A stretch of 64,000 nucleotides of DNA, from positions 184,140 through 248,139 of the forward strand of contig CAOLHI010002559.1 of the NCBI GenBank assembly GCA_948474755.1, given 5' to 3'. This document shows positions 13,831-24,538 of this stretch, one piece after another. The stretch's first letter is position 1. Each line of letters opens with the position of its first letter. Made by a program: the position numbers and the translations under genes. The DNA comes from Ctenosaura bakeri. Its lineage: Eukaryota > Chordata > Lepidosauria > Squamata > Iguanidae. The notes below the pieces were generated by a model, which did not search any database, was not told the origin of the DNA, and was given only the letters and a program-made list of their open reading frames with translations.

Positions 13831-14032
13831 GCCCATTTCCGCAGTAGACTGTTATAGTGCTATTATTCCACTTTCAACCTCCTATGGAATCCTGGGGCTT
13901 GCAGGTTAGGGAGGGGCCTTTAGAATTCTCAGACAGAGAGCTCTTTGGCCTCAGTAAACTACAAACCCCAGAATTCCACAGGATGTTGAAAGTAGAATAA
14001 TAGCACTGTAACAGTGTAGGGTGGAAATGGCC
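13831..14032. mobile_element. Palindromic (snap-back) MITE, family A
   Basis: This 202-bp element folds on itself almost completely. The left arm has GCCCATTTCCGCAGTAGACT and TATAGTGCTATTATTCCACT; the right arm gives the inverse, ending GTGTAGGGTGGAAATGGCC. The inner arms carry GGAATCCTGGGGCTTGCAG on the left and CAAACCCCAGAATTCCACAG on the right. A related full copy is at 53228-53428 and partial copies are at 28397-28498 and 36775-36862. The element is non-coding. It sits inside the antisense Bov-B LINE and is therefore younger than it. The flanks show no clean duplication, so the superfamily is open. Confidence 0.8.
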
Positions 14033-16797
14033 ACAATTTCCTCTAAGATCCATTTATTTGTGTTCTTGGCAGGCCAGAGTATCCACATAACTCTTCTCCA
14101 GCACCACATTTCAAATAGATTGATTTTCTGCTTATTAGTTTTCTTCACTGTCCAGATTTCACAACCATATATAAACACTGGAAATAACAATGACATGGGC
14201 AATCCTAACTTTAGCGTTCAAAGATACAGCTTTACATTTGTCTAGTTCTTTCATAGTTACTTTTCCATCTTAGTCTTCTACTGGTTTCTTGACTGCAGTT
14301 CCCATTTTGATTAATGACTGAGTTGAAGTATAGGAAATCTTTCACTATCTCAGTATCTTCATTGTATACTTTAAATTTATGTAAAGCATCTGTGATCATT
14401 ATTTTTGTTTTCTTAATATTCAGCTGTGAACCTACCTTTGCATTTTCTTTCTTCCTTCACTTTCTTCAGTATCTGTCCCATGGCTTTACTATTTTCTGCT
14501 AGTAGTATGGTGTCATCTGCATATCTTAAACTGTTGGTGTTCCTTCCTTCAATTTTCCCCCTCCTTCCTCAAAGTCTAATCCAGCTTTATATATGATAAA
14601 ATCAGCACACAAATTAAATAGATATGGAGATAAACTACAGCCTTGCCTGACCCCTTTGCCAATTGGAAACCATTCTGTTTCTCCATATGCTGTCATAATG
14701 GTGGCCTCTTGTCCTGCACATCAGAATAATCAAATGTAATGGTACATCCATTTCTTTAAGAGTGATCCATAGCTTTTTATGATCTTATAATCTGTAAAGT
14801 ACAGGTGATTTTTTTCTGATTTTTTTTAATTTGCGCACTTCATTTTCTAGCATATGCTTGCAATATGAACCCTAGTGCCTCTTCTTTCCCTGGTGGTTAC
14901 TGCAATCCCTGAGGTCCCTTTTCTTGGAGATTGAAATGTATATTGAGTGTTTACAATCTGTGGGCTACTTTTTGTTTCCCATGTTTGTTGACAGATTTTA
15001 GTTAGAATTCCAGTGGATTCTGTCTGTTTCTTGAAACAGCTCTATTGATATGTAATCTGTTCCTGGTGATTTATTTCTCCCAAGTTCTTTCATTGCAGTC
15101 TCCACTTCACATTCTAAACTTTTAGGTTCATATTCAAGGTTCTTCCTCAAATAATACTGTCATCTGTTCATCTCATTTATTTAATTCTTCAGTGTATTGT
15201 TTCAATCATCTTTTAATTTTTTTTTTTTATCCCCTACTCATCATAGGACAACCACACTCTTGGTTTAAATTTCTCCTTAAATTATCAGATCTTGCTGAAG
15301 AGGCCTCTTGCTCTACCTTTTTTGTTGTGATCTTCTATTTCTCTGCATAACTTGTTATAGTAGTTCTCTTTGTCCCTGCACACATGCTGCTAAACAGTTG
15401 CTTTCAGAGTTCTAATCCTATTTCTGTCCCCTTTTAGTTTCTTTCTCTCTGTCCTTAATTGCTTGAAGAATTTCATCTGTTATCTACTGGGCCTTTTCTT
15501 TCTTTTTGGTCAGAAATATTGTGGGGGGTTTTGTTGTTGTTGTTGTTTTGCATTCTTCCTTCACAGTTTCCATGGCTTCAGTCCAGAGTTCTGACGCCTG
15601 GTCAATTAGGCTTAATAGTGCAAACCTATTTTTTACATTATCTTTACGTTCTAAAGAGATGTTCTTCAAGTTGTGTTTTGGCACAGTTGATTTAGTGTTC
15701 TTCTTTAGCTTTATCCTAGTTTTTGATATTGGCAGTTCATGGTCTGTGCCACAATCTTCTCCTCATCTTATTTTTGCAGAGAGAATGGAGCTTCTCCATC
15801 TTCTGCTTCCAATTATGTATTTTATCTAATTTCTATATTGGCCATCTTGTGATGTCCACTTATACAGTTGATTCTTTGTCTGAGCAATGTGTTTGCAATG
15901 AACAAATTGTTGGCTTTACAAAATTCAATCAACTCTCTTTCTTCATTTCTTGATCCTTGGCCAAACTTTCCTGCAGTGTTTGGTTCTGTTCTGTTTCTTA
16001 CCTTAGTGTTCCAATTGTCTGTGATTATCAACATATCTTATATTGGTACCTGATCAATTTCCTCCTTGATTCCAGGAAAGAATTTCTTTCTCTTCTGCCT
16101 CTTTAGTTGGAACATGAACTTAGATTCAGATTCCATTGATAGATTTTCCCAGAAGTTTTATTGATATGATTCAGTCAGACTTTGTGTTATATCCCTTGAC
16201 TGCTTTTGCTACATTTCTCTCATTATTAATGCCATCTTATTTCTTCTAGATATTCATTTCCTGAGTAAAGCACTGTAATTATCTGACTGAAAATATCCCA
16301 TTCCTGAACAATTTAGTTCACTCACCCTGAGTACTGCAATATTTATACATTTCATTTGTTGTTTTACAATATCTAGTTTCCCTTAATTCATGTTTCTCAC
16401 ATTCTCACATTCTATGATCCTATGTGTTGCACAGCTTTGGATTTTTCTTTCTCCTCTGAGCACATCAACTACTGAATGTCCTTTTTGCTTGAGCCCAGTT
16501 GCATTATTAGCCACAGGGCTACTAATCTTCTTCCTCTGCTTTTCCCTAGCACTCGTTTCATGCCTTCTGACCCAGGACTCTCATCTTATGGCACTATTTC
16601 TTGTTTTATTTTGGACTGTCTTATCATAGGGTTTTCAAGGTAAAAGGCTTCATGAATGCTTTACCATTGCCTTCTTCTGGCCTCCTTCTAGGCAAACAAA
16701 CAAATGTTAGGTATGGCCCTACTGCCATTGTTTCTGAAATATTCTCTGCCAGTATCCTCCCTTATTATTGTTGCTGTCCAGTAGCTGTTTGGCACAT

Positions 16798-17155
16798 TTA
16801 GGCCTTTTCCATCGCTTACCTTCTTGTGGCAGCATCCAGTGGCAATCCCAGCAGCAGCTCTGCCAGGAAAAGAGAGTGTTGGCAGCACTGTCCTCTGCAC
16901 AGGACCAACTCCCTGCAGAAAGGAGAGTGATGGACATTCCACTTCCTTCCTCAGCACATCTGGATACTTTCCCAGGCTGCACTGGGGCAGGAAGTGCCAC
17001 CATTGCACCTCCTGCCCTTCCACAGGACAGATAAGTGTGAGATGGTGGTGCGATCACATGTAATTGACAGAAATAAAACTGTCAATAATTTAACCTGTGA
17101 TCGTTCTGCCTGTAGACAGGAGAAGGACACAACCGCAATGACATCGTGAAAAGCA
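16798..17155. mobile_element. GGCC-TIR inverted-repeat element (Harbinger-like), copy 1
   Basis: The left end GGCCTTTTCCATCGC (from 16801) follows TTA (16798-16800), which fits a TWA target. The inner sequence TTTCCCAGGCTGCACTGGGG (about 16970-16989) recurs nearly exactly in the members at 60.9 and 63.6 kb. A decayed right end is plausible near 17140-17155 (ATCGTGAAAAGCA followed by TTG) but is not certain. The element interrupts the 5' part of the antisense Bov-B copy, since Bov-B-like sequence seems to resume near 17215. Overlapping frames of about 110 codons on both strands here are not genes. Confidence 0.55.
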
Positions 17156-17290
17156 TTGGTGCAGTCCTGTCTTTCTCCTGTCCCCATGATGGGATAGGAG
17201 GGTGCTGCAACAAGGGCTTCAGTCTGACTGTTTAGCAAAAGATTCTCTGACATGGGAGACCCTACCAGCAGCATTGCAACCAGCAGCAAT

Positions 17291-18320
17291 GCCCTCTTGC
17301 CTTAGAGGAACATACAATCCCACCACCACGGAAAGGGAGTGCCAAGGTGGGAATTCTCTTTCATACCAGTTCCACAAATAAGAGCACCTCAATTAGCAGG
17401 TACTGAAATGCTGACTGTAAGTAACTGTTTCCAACCACACTTTTTAAAACTTCAGCAAGTTGCCATGATGCCATTTATCCCCCTCCCATTTTCAATGACT
17501 TTTCCCCACGTTATCTGAGGAATTAACTCATGTCTCAGTGCAGTCTTCCATCAAATGGCTTCCATCTTCCCCTAAACAAACAAACAAACCTTTTGCATTT
17601 GAATACATGTGGGCTGGGCTTCATCAGATGGGATTAGTACTTGCCTAAACTGGTCATCTCATCACAAAGTTAATAGCATTCTTCCTATGGAAGCACAAGA
17701 TGGGGCTGGGAGGGGGAGAGAAAGATTCTGTTCTGTAGCAATGCCTGAAAGAACACGCAAGGCAGTAATCCTAAATCCAGGGCAATCTATTAAGCATTAC
17801 CAATCCTGAGACTCAACAGATAAGCACATTCTTCTTATTCTTCTTCTCCCTCTCTGTTTCTCATTCTTTCTCCCTTTCTTTTTTTGCCTCCCAAAAGTTA
17901 ATCCTCTTACGGATTGTGCTAAGTAATGAAAGAGTGGGATGAAAGATGCCTTTTTATTACTACCACATAAACTGCTTGTGTAAATGTTTCATTAACACAC
18001 TGCTTGATCAGTATTAATTTCTCCCTTTTTCCTCCCTCCCTCCCCACTGCAGACCTTCTGTTTCCTGCACTGTTCTGAGGCACAGCCCATCTCTGGAGAC
18101 TGTGCTGCTCTTGGAAGAAAAAGGCAATGGGAACCATGAAAATGCATCATATTTTGCAGAACATTTTTTCTTGTGTGCATTGGACGATCTGTTGCTTCAG
18201 CTGGGTTTAGGATTTGCTCTTGTTTCTTGAATGTCCTCCAAGAGCTGGTTTATACATGTATGTATTGTCACTTGTTATCTGACAATGTGATTACTTAATC
18301 TTTGAGTCATTGCCAGGGAG
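17291..18320. other. Unassigned non-coding DNA
   Basis: No gene was recognised. There is a CT-rich stretch at about 17825-17890 and another near 18020-18045. The longest frames (72 codons or less) lack motifs. Confidence 0.5.
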
Positions 18321-19093
18321 CAAACAGAACTTTCTATAAGAGTGAGTTCCACAATCTGGGAGCAGAGTCTGAGAAGGCTCTCTCGCAGGTCCTCACCAAA
18401 TGTGCCAGTGATGGCGGTGGAACCAAGAGAAAGCCTTCCCTGAAGATCTTAAAACCACAGCAGGCTCATATAGAGAGATAGTCTTTCAGATAGTGTGGAG
18501 CTGAACCATATAAAATTTTAAATGTTAGCACTTTGAATTTTGCCAGGAAGCAGTGGCGGAATTGGAGTGTGTGTGGGGGGGTGAGTACAGCATGAGCAGC
18601 AGGGCTTCAGTACGTGGGGGCAGGGGCAGGGCAAACGGGGGCATGGCCAGGGTGTGCAGGGCATGGCTACTGGCCAAGATGCCCTCAAAACATTGCCACC
18701 TGGGGCGAATCGTCCTGCACCCCCATGTCCATGTCCCTACACGACTACCTGGAAGAAGACTGGTAGCCAATGAAGTTATTTCAACAGTTTCCTGTAACCA
18801 GCTCCAGTTAACAGTCTGGACACAGCAATTTGGATCCGCTGAAGTTCAGCAGAACAGTTTCCAAGGGCAGCCTCATGCAGAGCACATTACAGTAATCAAA
18901 CTGGGATGTAATCAAGGCATATGTTACCGTGGCCAGATCTCATGTATCAAAGAATGGGAGCAGCTGACACACTAGTTTTACCTGTGCAAATACACTTCTG
19001 GCCACTGCTGAAACCTGAGTTTCCAGGCTCTAATCAGAATCCAGGTGTTTGTCCTGAGATTTCAGGGGAAGTGTTGCCCCATTCAGCACTGAC
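18321..19093. mobile_element. LINE-like interspersed repeat (possibly L2-related), interrupted
   Basis: The segment matches, from memory, an abundant reptile repeat. Recognisable parts are TTCCACAATCTGGGAGCAGA, AAGGCTCTCTCGCAGGTCC, GATCTTAAAACCACAGCAGG, CAGCACTTTGAATTTTGCC-like sequence, TGGTAGCCAATGAAG, and TTACAGTAATCAAACTGGGA followed by GTAATCAAGGC. On the minus strand the left end would encode a motif like RAFSDSAP, reminiscent of LINE C-termini. The copy is split by about 200 bp of unrelated GC-rich sequence (18551-18750) and ends at the inverted-repeat element at 19097. Family assignment is tentative. Confidence 0.5.
18551..18750. mobile_element. Possible hAT-like short insertion
   Basis: The LINE-like text breaks after CCAGGAAG and resumes at GAAGAAGACTGGTAGCC. 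The intervening sequence starts CAGTGGCGGA and ends CTACCTG, which resembles the CAG...CTG ends of hAT elements. It is G-rich, including a G7 run and GGGGGCAGGGGCAGGG, unlike its neighbours. Terminal symmetry is weak and the target duplication is ambiguous, so the insertion is supported mainly by the interruption itself. Confidence 0.4.
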
Positions 19094-19467
19094 TAAGGCC
19101 TTTTTTGCATGGCATTTGTCATGCGAAAGGGCCTTCGGAGCATCGTGCGATTGCGAGGAGCATTCCACATGACATCTTCACAATCACGAGACGCTGCCAG
19201 GGCCAGCAGGTGCCAATTACCAAAAATGATGCTCAATTGCACATCTCTCTGTCCCCCCCCCATGAACTTACCATCTCTGCAGAGCCTCCAGGGCCATGGC
19301 CCCCATGCTTCCTCTCCCAGTGCAACCTGGGAAAATACCCAGCTGCGCTGCACGAGGAATTGGCAGGTAACATGAGTAGAGGGGACATGAGTGCCTCATG
19401 GAAGAGGCTGCTCGCGTGATCCCCGCGCAACCACGCCAGATGGAGGTAAGCTGCGGAAAAGGCCTAA
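19094..19467. mobile_element. GGCC-TIR inverted-repeat element (Harbinger-like), copy 2
   Basis: The element spans 19097-19464 (368 bp). It starts GGCCTTTTTTGCAT, ends GCTGCGGAAAAGGCC, and is flanked by TAA on both sides (19094-19096 and 19465-19467). The first 37 bp form their own hairpin: GGCCTTTTTTGCAT pairs with ATGCGAAAGGGCC at 19121-19133. The interior shares GCATCGTGCGATTGCGAG-like sequence and the inverse of the GCAGGTTGCACTGG/TTTCCCAGG block with copies at 16.8, 60.9 and 63.6 kb. It lies in the opposite orientation to the 60.9-kb copy. Overlapping frames of 80-104 codons on both strands are by-products of the palindromic GC-rich sequence. Confidence 0.8.
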
Positions 19468-19804
19468 GACTGGGACACTAATTCATAGACATCATTGTTT
19501 AATTCACAGCCCATTTAACTCATGTATATGATTATGATTCAGTTTTCTAAAAAGGAGTGATCAGCTACAACCTCCCCTACTCCCTTTATTGCTCCCAAAA
19601 TGAAAAAGCCAGAGGAGGAAATTGTTGTCCTCACAGTATAAACATATGAAACCATAAATGGGCCAATGTATTACACAGGATCCTCCACTTTTCCCTTTCT
19701 CTTTTACTAACAGGTGATTGTTGCATTTTTTTCCCTTTACTGATAAAGAAAGTTGACATGATAACCATGTCTACACTACCCCATCTTCTATGCAGTATTA
19801 ATAG

Positions 19805-20378
19805 AGTGGGTTGGCCATATCGCCAGGCTCATGATCCACAGATTCAATCCACTGAGGATTCAAATAAACACAATATTGTACATTTGAATCTGCAGTGAGG
19901 CGAATGTTAGCTGCCTGCTTCTGCTCTTTCCTCCGCAGGCCAGAAATGGGCAGCCGGAAGGGGTTGCTGCTGTCCTCACTGTTGTCCTATGCATGTGCAG
20001 TCTCTCAGTAGGCCTCACGGATCTTGCAGATAGATTGTGAATGCAAGGCAAAGCTTATCAGTCCCTATTAAAAATAGCAAAGGACAACAGTGGAGGTGGC
20101 AACAAGCCTCAGCTGCCAGGCACACCGCATGCTTCAAGCTCCCCTGCCTCCGTGAAGCCTGCCAGCTGGCTTCTTCAGCCTTGTGCCTCGAAGGCAGAAG
20201 TGGGTGGTTGATGTGCTCCTGGAGGTGGGGGAGCCTGTAGAATGGAGCAGCCAGGGCTTGCTGCCACCTCCACTGCTTCCCTATGCCATTTCTAACAGGG
20301 ACTTAGGCATGCACATTTTTTGGTATCTATGGGCAGTCCTGGAACCAATCCCCCATGGATACCAAAGGCCCTCTGTAT
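19805..20378. mobile_element. Tigger/pogo-like DNA transposon remnant
   Basis: The right end reads GGTATCTATGGGCAGTCC, then CCATGGATACCAAAGG and CCCTCTGTATT. This is the inverse of the well-known Tigger-type terminus (TACAG..GGGCC...GGTATCC). The left end GTTGGCCATATCGCCAGG and CACAGATTCAATCCACTGAG are its degenerate partner. The interior carries GTCCCTATTAAAAATAGCA and AGTGGAGGTGGCA, both repeated in the 59.6-60.0-kb element, so the two belong to one family. No transposase frame survives. Confidence 0.6.
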
Positions 20379-20405
20379 TAAAAAAGTGAAATATTTGGGA
20401 GAGGT
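20379..20405. other. Short spacer
   Basis: Unassigned bases between the Tigger-like remnant and a palindromic element. Confidence 0.4.
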
Positions 20406-20509
20406 CAGAACTTAAAGTTGTTTTTGGAGTACAACTACCACAATCCTCTAGCCAGTGCTGGTTGCAGGATTCTTGGAGCTATAGTCCAAAAAGCAGCTTT
20501 TCCCAAATT
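20406..20509. mobile_element. Palindromic MITE, family B
   Basis: The left arm contains AAAGTTGTTTTTGGAGTACA and ACTACCACAATCCTC. The right arm contains GGATTCTTGGAGCTATAGTC followed by CAAAAAGCAGCTTTTCCC. The arms pair with mismatches and match the copies at 1.1, 30.8 and 63.1 kb. It is non-coding. Confidence 0.6.
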
Positions 20510-21267
20510 CAGGGGGAGAGGAGTGCTAGAGGTTTTTCCTCCCATTACTAACAGGCTGCCTGAGAGCCAATTCACCCCTTAGGTTTCAATGGGTTCCCAA
20601 TCCTTTATATAAGTCATAGCCCAGATTCTTTTATACCACTATTTAACAGAGAACAGCTTATTTTTTTAATATCTGAAATTAATAGCCAAAAATGGTATCA
20701 TTAATAAAAGTACCCACATTTCTATATCATCCAGTGATATTGCATATTTTTTTTAAAAAACGGAGTCATGAGCATTCTTTGCCAGAAAAGGAAAGGATGA
20801 TAGATTTTCAAAGTACATACCTAATGTGTTTGTGGTGAGCCATTCATTACATCAGAGATAAAAGTCTTAAAGAAATGCATTTGTCTGAGTCTCTCTCACA
20901 TGCACACATATTTATACCTGTATTTCTGGCAATACTCTTGCAGGTGGAAAAATGAATACATCTAGCTTAATATTAGAAGCACAGATTTGGGGAGGGATTT
21001 CTCATAGGAAAAGCTGAGATACAATGCTAAATCACCATAAATAGAAAAAGAATTGTTCTTTCCTATGGAAATATCTGCAAAGTTTGTATTGGGAGTTAAT
21101 TTAGGATTTCATCTGGAAATATATTGGTTGGCATCTTGTTAGTGGGACATATCTAGTGTAAAACCAGCATACATCTTTTTCTGATAACTGCTTGGGAAGG
21201 AATTCACCATCACCTCACAGTTCACAACTCAAAACTCATTTGTTGCCTATATTCCCCTAACCAACAT
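20510..21267. other. Unassigned non-coding DNA
   Basis: AT-rich with no recognised gene or repeat. Confidence 0.5.
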
Positions 21268-21458
21268 GGTCACCTAGTAGCCAGTGGAGACAAAAGATGA
21301 GTGAGGAATGTCCAGCTATGTTCCTATAGTTTGATAAAAAAGGACATCATCCTCTGATACCTCCAGAGGACCTCAGGAGTTCCCAAGGGATTCCTTTGTT
21401 GTTGTACATCATACTTCCTCCACTGCAACTTCCCCTCTCCACTGGCCACTAAATGGTC
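21268..21458. mobile_element. Palindromic MITE, family C
   Basis: The left end GGTCACCTAGTAGCCAGTGG pairs with the right end CCACTGGCCACTAAATGGTCC-like sequence (21439-21458), so the terminal inverted repeats are about 20 bp. Inside is GTCCAGCTATGTTCCTATAG and GGACCTCAGGAGTTCCCAAG. The same inner motifs recur at 28869-29042, 36358-36527 and 40081-40278, defining a small dispersed family of about 180 bp. It is non-coding. The superfamily is not settled because flanking duplications are not evident. Confidence 0.6.
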
Positions 21459-22319
21459 CTATGTATTTGTAGTAGGATAATTAGGACAATCTGTGTTCAA
21501 GGGTCCATAATCTCCTACTACCCTTCTGGATTACTCAGTTTGCATTACCACAGTGTGTTTTATATGGGACTACCTTTGAAGATGAGAAACTCTTTTGGGA
21601 TAGAATATGGCAGAAGTTGTAACTTGGATCAAATAATACAAGCATATTACCCTTGTTTTTCCTCACCTTTATTTTTCCTCCATTACATTTCTGGTTGGCC
21701 TTATACTTAGCTTTTCCTTCTGTTGCTGTTTATTGTTTTTTGTTTGCTTTTAGTACTGTGTAGTATTTTTTTTTTAATGATTTTACTTTAGTTGCTCATA
21801 TATCATTCAGAGAACTGAGGCTATGGGATGATTTACAAATACAATAAAGAAACCAAATGATGAACTGGTTTGTTGAAACTGACTTCTGTGTTTAAATGAT
21901 TGAAATCAAGCTATAAAGAAACCACAGTTTAGGGCCTTGACATATTCAGAAATCATAGTTTAAACAGGACACAGTTTCCCAAGTTTGGGAGTCATAAGTT
22001 TGTGACTTGTTCAAAAACTGGAAGTGAAAACTTCTAACCTTTGGGGGAAGCCAAACAGGAGGAAATCATGATTTTTTGTTACTTCTCAAGTAGATCAAAG
22101 TTTCAACACAAAGCTGTACTTGTTGCCAAATTATTTTCTTCCCTTATACCATCAGCACTACTATTTTAATAAAAACTGCAATAGCGTTAAACATCAGATT
22201 TTCTCAGTAACATTTTTATGTGCAGCAAATAAATTTAGGGTACAAGGGGGAAGAAAAGCAAAACAACTAGTGCTGAGTAGCTTTTTCATAAAGATTGTGT
22301 TGTGTGGATTAAGCTGTTG
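21459..22319. other. Unassigned non-coding DNA
   Basis: AT-rich DNA without a recognised gene. Repeated short motifs such as AAACCACAGTTTAGG and CATAGTTTAAACAGGACACA near 21920-21975 might be remains of an old DNA transposon but are not clear enough to call. Confidence 0.4.
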
Positions 22320-22830
22320 ATAAACAGAATATTCTTTGTGGCTACGAGAGATCACATTTCCAGGGAAGCTAAGCCTCGAAAGCTTAGGCACACGTCAGCA
22401 TCTCACAGTTAATTAAAGGAGTGAGTGGAAAGCATCAAGGCTTGCTCCCCTCTGCATGAATAATTCACTGCTGGTATCCATTATTAAAGCCTGTTACTTC
22501 ACCACAATGATTTCCAGCCCGAGATGGATTGGTCTCAGAAATGAGAGATAAATTGCAACAAGGCCTACAGCTATATTAATAAATTGAACTGAACATTTAT
22601 TTGCTCATCTAATTAGAACTGTAGTTTTTCCAAATAGTGTAGTAATGCATTACCTTGACAGCCTTTACCTGCTGTAATATATAATTAACAGAAGAGCTAT
22701 TGCTTTAAAAAAAAATCTGCATTCACTTAAATATTTGGCTGCCGGCATTCATTCAGTTGGAGGAAGCTTTAGGTGCCACATTCAGCAAATCTACTGGATT
22801 CTATGACAACCAATATCTATTATGCTGATC
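22320..22830. promoter_or_regulatory. Candidate conserved non-coding element (homeodomain-site cluster)
   Basis: A repeat-free half-kilobase with several TAATTA or ATTA cores: TTAATTAAAG near 22409, ATGAATAATTCA near 22457, CATCTAATTAGAAC near 22606 and TATAATTAACAG near 22680. It also has ATTAATAAATTGAACTG and TAAATATTTGGCTGCC, and no coding frame. Dense, non-repetitive AT cores of this kind are typical of vertebrate developmental enhancers. This is inference from composition only; conservation was not tested. Confidence 0.3.
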
Positions 22831-23619
22831 AACATTCCTGTACAGGCCCAGGCTTTTTCTTTATAAATAGGTTTATCTGGCTCCTAAAATGCTCCTCTGT
22901 TCTGGTATTCTCTTGTTTCATTATATAATCTGATACATATTGTGTTGTTTCAGAATTTTGCGGACCAAATTGAGAGGTAGAATCCCAGAAAATCACAGAA
23001 ATGAGATACACCCCATGATGTTCAAAATATTTTTCTATTATTATTTTAAAAAAAAAAGAAAGAAAAAAATTGAAGCATTTTGGCTTGGTGTAGTCTTAGG
23101 ACCTTCTTCAGGGGGCTGTTTAGAATCAAGTCTCAAAAATTTCTGCACTAGGAACCATTCAAACCATTTACTGGACAAGATAGATCCAGAAAAATAAAAT
23201 ATAAATGCATAAAACAAGGTGACAAGTATATTCTTATATATTTTCATATAGCAAAACTTCCCACTGTTCTGATCCAGCAGGGATAGTCTGACTTAGTCCT
23301 CTGTCATTCCTCGTTTTCAGCTGCTTCTAAAATGTTACAGTTTCTCTCACATTCTGATATTTTCTCCTTTTGTGCTCAGCTTACTTGAACTGCTGCAAAC
23401 TGATTTCAAAGTGTAAAAGTAGTTTGCATTCAGTTCACTCAACAAGGGGGAGAGGAAGGGGGAGAATCTTGCCCTTCCCAGTAAACTCACGCAAAAGCAA
23501 ACTACTGCAGCTTCTCCTAACTCATTGTTCTTCCCCCTTAATAGCTTCTACCTTCTTGACCACACTGTGATGTTGTTTATCCATATGTATTCCAGTTTTC
23601 ATCTGGGAAATAGTGGAAT
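22831..23619. other. Unassigned non-coding DNA
   Basis: No gene was recognised. There is an A-rich run at 23047-23071. The text around 23070-23130 (AAGCATTTTGGCTTGG, then CTTCTTCAGGGGGC) may be an old repeat fragment. Confidence 0.45.
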
Positions 23620-24538
23620 GTATTGTTACCCTGTTTTCTGGGGGTCCCGGGAGGGACACCTAAATGCGCTCTCAATTATATGAGTTGGGAAAATTAGCTA
23701 AGAGCACAAGCTGGCAATGCGAGAGGCAGGGCAACGGAACGGAATCTTTTACCCAATGTCTACGGGGTCAGGCCGAGTCAAGGAGCAAACAAGATTGGAA
23801 TAATAATTGTGATCTTTATTAAAATACAATCAAACAGTGTATGCAACACACTTATGCAGAGAACTAAAAAAAATAAAGGTTGGAGTGGGATAGAGGGATT
23901 TTTAGAGGAGTTGTTGGTTTGGGTGATACTACACCTGTCTTGAAGCCCAGGTAGTCTGCAGCAGAAGTTCGGAGATATGAAGTCTCAGTATGTGGGACTG
24001 AGGGGAAGACTGGCCAAGCAAAGCAGCAGCAAGGCTGGATGGAAGTCGGGAGTGATCCAAGGAAGCTCACAAAATCAGGGGTTTATATAGGGGAAGATGT
24101 AGCCACAGGCTAGTCCGTACTTGGGGAAAACAATGAGTTTTGGGCTGGAGACAAAGCCTCCGAAAGGTCAGAATTTAGCATGATTGAGTTAGTTCCGAAT
24201 TGACAAAGGAGTAGACAGTATGCAAACACAGAGTGCTTGACAGATGAGGATTCTCCTAATCAAGCCGCCTGCTCGGGGCAGGGAGTTCTTTGTAAGTAGT
24301 GTGCATACATAATAGAGTACATGCCTTTGAAGGTCTCCTGAAGCAGTGGGACAGCTATTTCTGGCCAGCCTGTATTGTGTTGGAATATTACAGTGATTAG
24401 TGGCCGTGATTGTCTGCGAGCTTGTCCGGGGGACCTCGCAGACACGTGGAGAGGGATGGTAGAAGAAAGCCAAATTATTGATATCAAAGTGATATCTAAT
24501 ATCCCACAAATCCGGGCTAGCAACTGCAGTAACAGTAA
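23620..24538 (-). mobile_element. Solo LTR, family L1 copy 1 (minus orientation)
   Basis: The LTR spans 23624-24534 (911 bp) with ends TGTTACCC and CAGTAACA. The flanks GTAT (23620-23623) and GTAA (24535-24538) fit a 4-bp target duplication with one change. On the minus strand it has a good TATA box (TATATAAA, opposite 24082-24089) and, about 270 bp downstream, an AATAAA poly(A) signal (opposite 23815-23820). Minus is therefore the transcription direction: U3 lies on the right and U5 on the left. There is no internal region or second LTR, so it is solo. Four-bp duplications are typical of class I endogenous retroviruses; a Gypsy origin is not excluded. Siblings are at 31.1-32.0 and 46.6-47.6 kb. 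Confidence 0.85.

Larger units (their letters stand above)
13802..17290 (-). pseudogene. Bov-B (RTE-clade) LINE, antisense, decayed, with two DNA-transposon inserts
   Basis: Read on the minus strand this is a long Bov-B copy. The 3' end lies near 13802, where the plus strand reads ATTGTTGTTAATAGCCATCA, the reverse of the usual Bov-B tail. Minus-strand frames give recognisable parts of the single Bov-B polyprotein. The endonuclease segment at 15822-16034 contains DNWNTKVRNR, GKFGQGSRNEE and a LFIANTLL stretch. The linker at 15484-15684 contains VKNRFALLSLIDQASELWTE. A C-terminal piece at 13951-14202 contains YGCEIWTVKK and FEMWCWRRV. The reverse-transcriptase core between them is split by stops and frameshifts, so the copy cannot be active. 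Palindromic element A sits at 13831-14032 and an inverted-repeat element at about 16801-17155. The 5' boundary near 17290 is approximate. Confidence 0.8.

Noticed and set aside
16688..17289. Overlapping frames of about 112 codons on both strands
   Set aside because: They cover the Bov-B and inverted-repeat element junction, are mutually overlapping and lack motifs.
21920..22020. Repeated AAACC-AGTTT and ACAAGTC-like words suggesting another palindromic element
   Set aside because: The arms could not be paired convincingly by eye.
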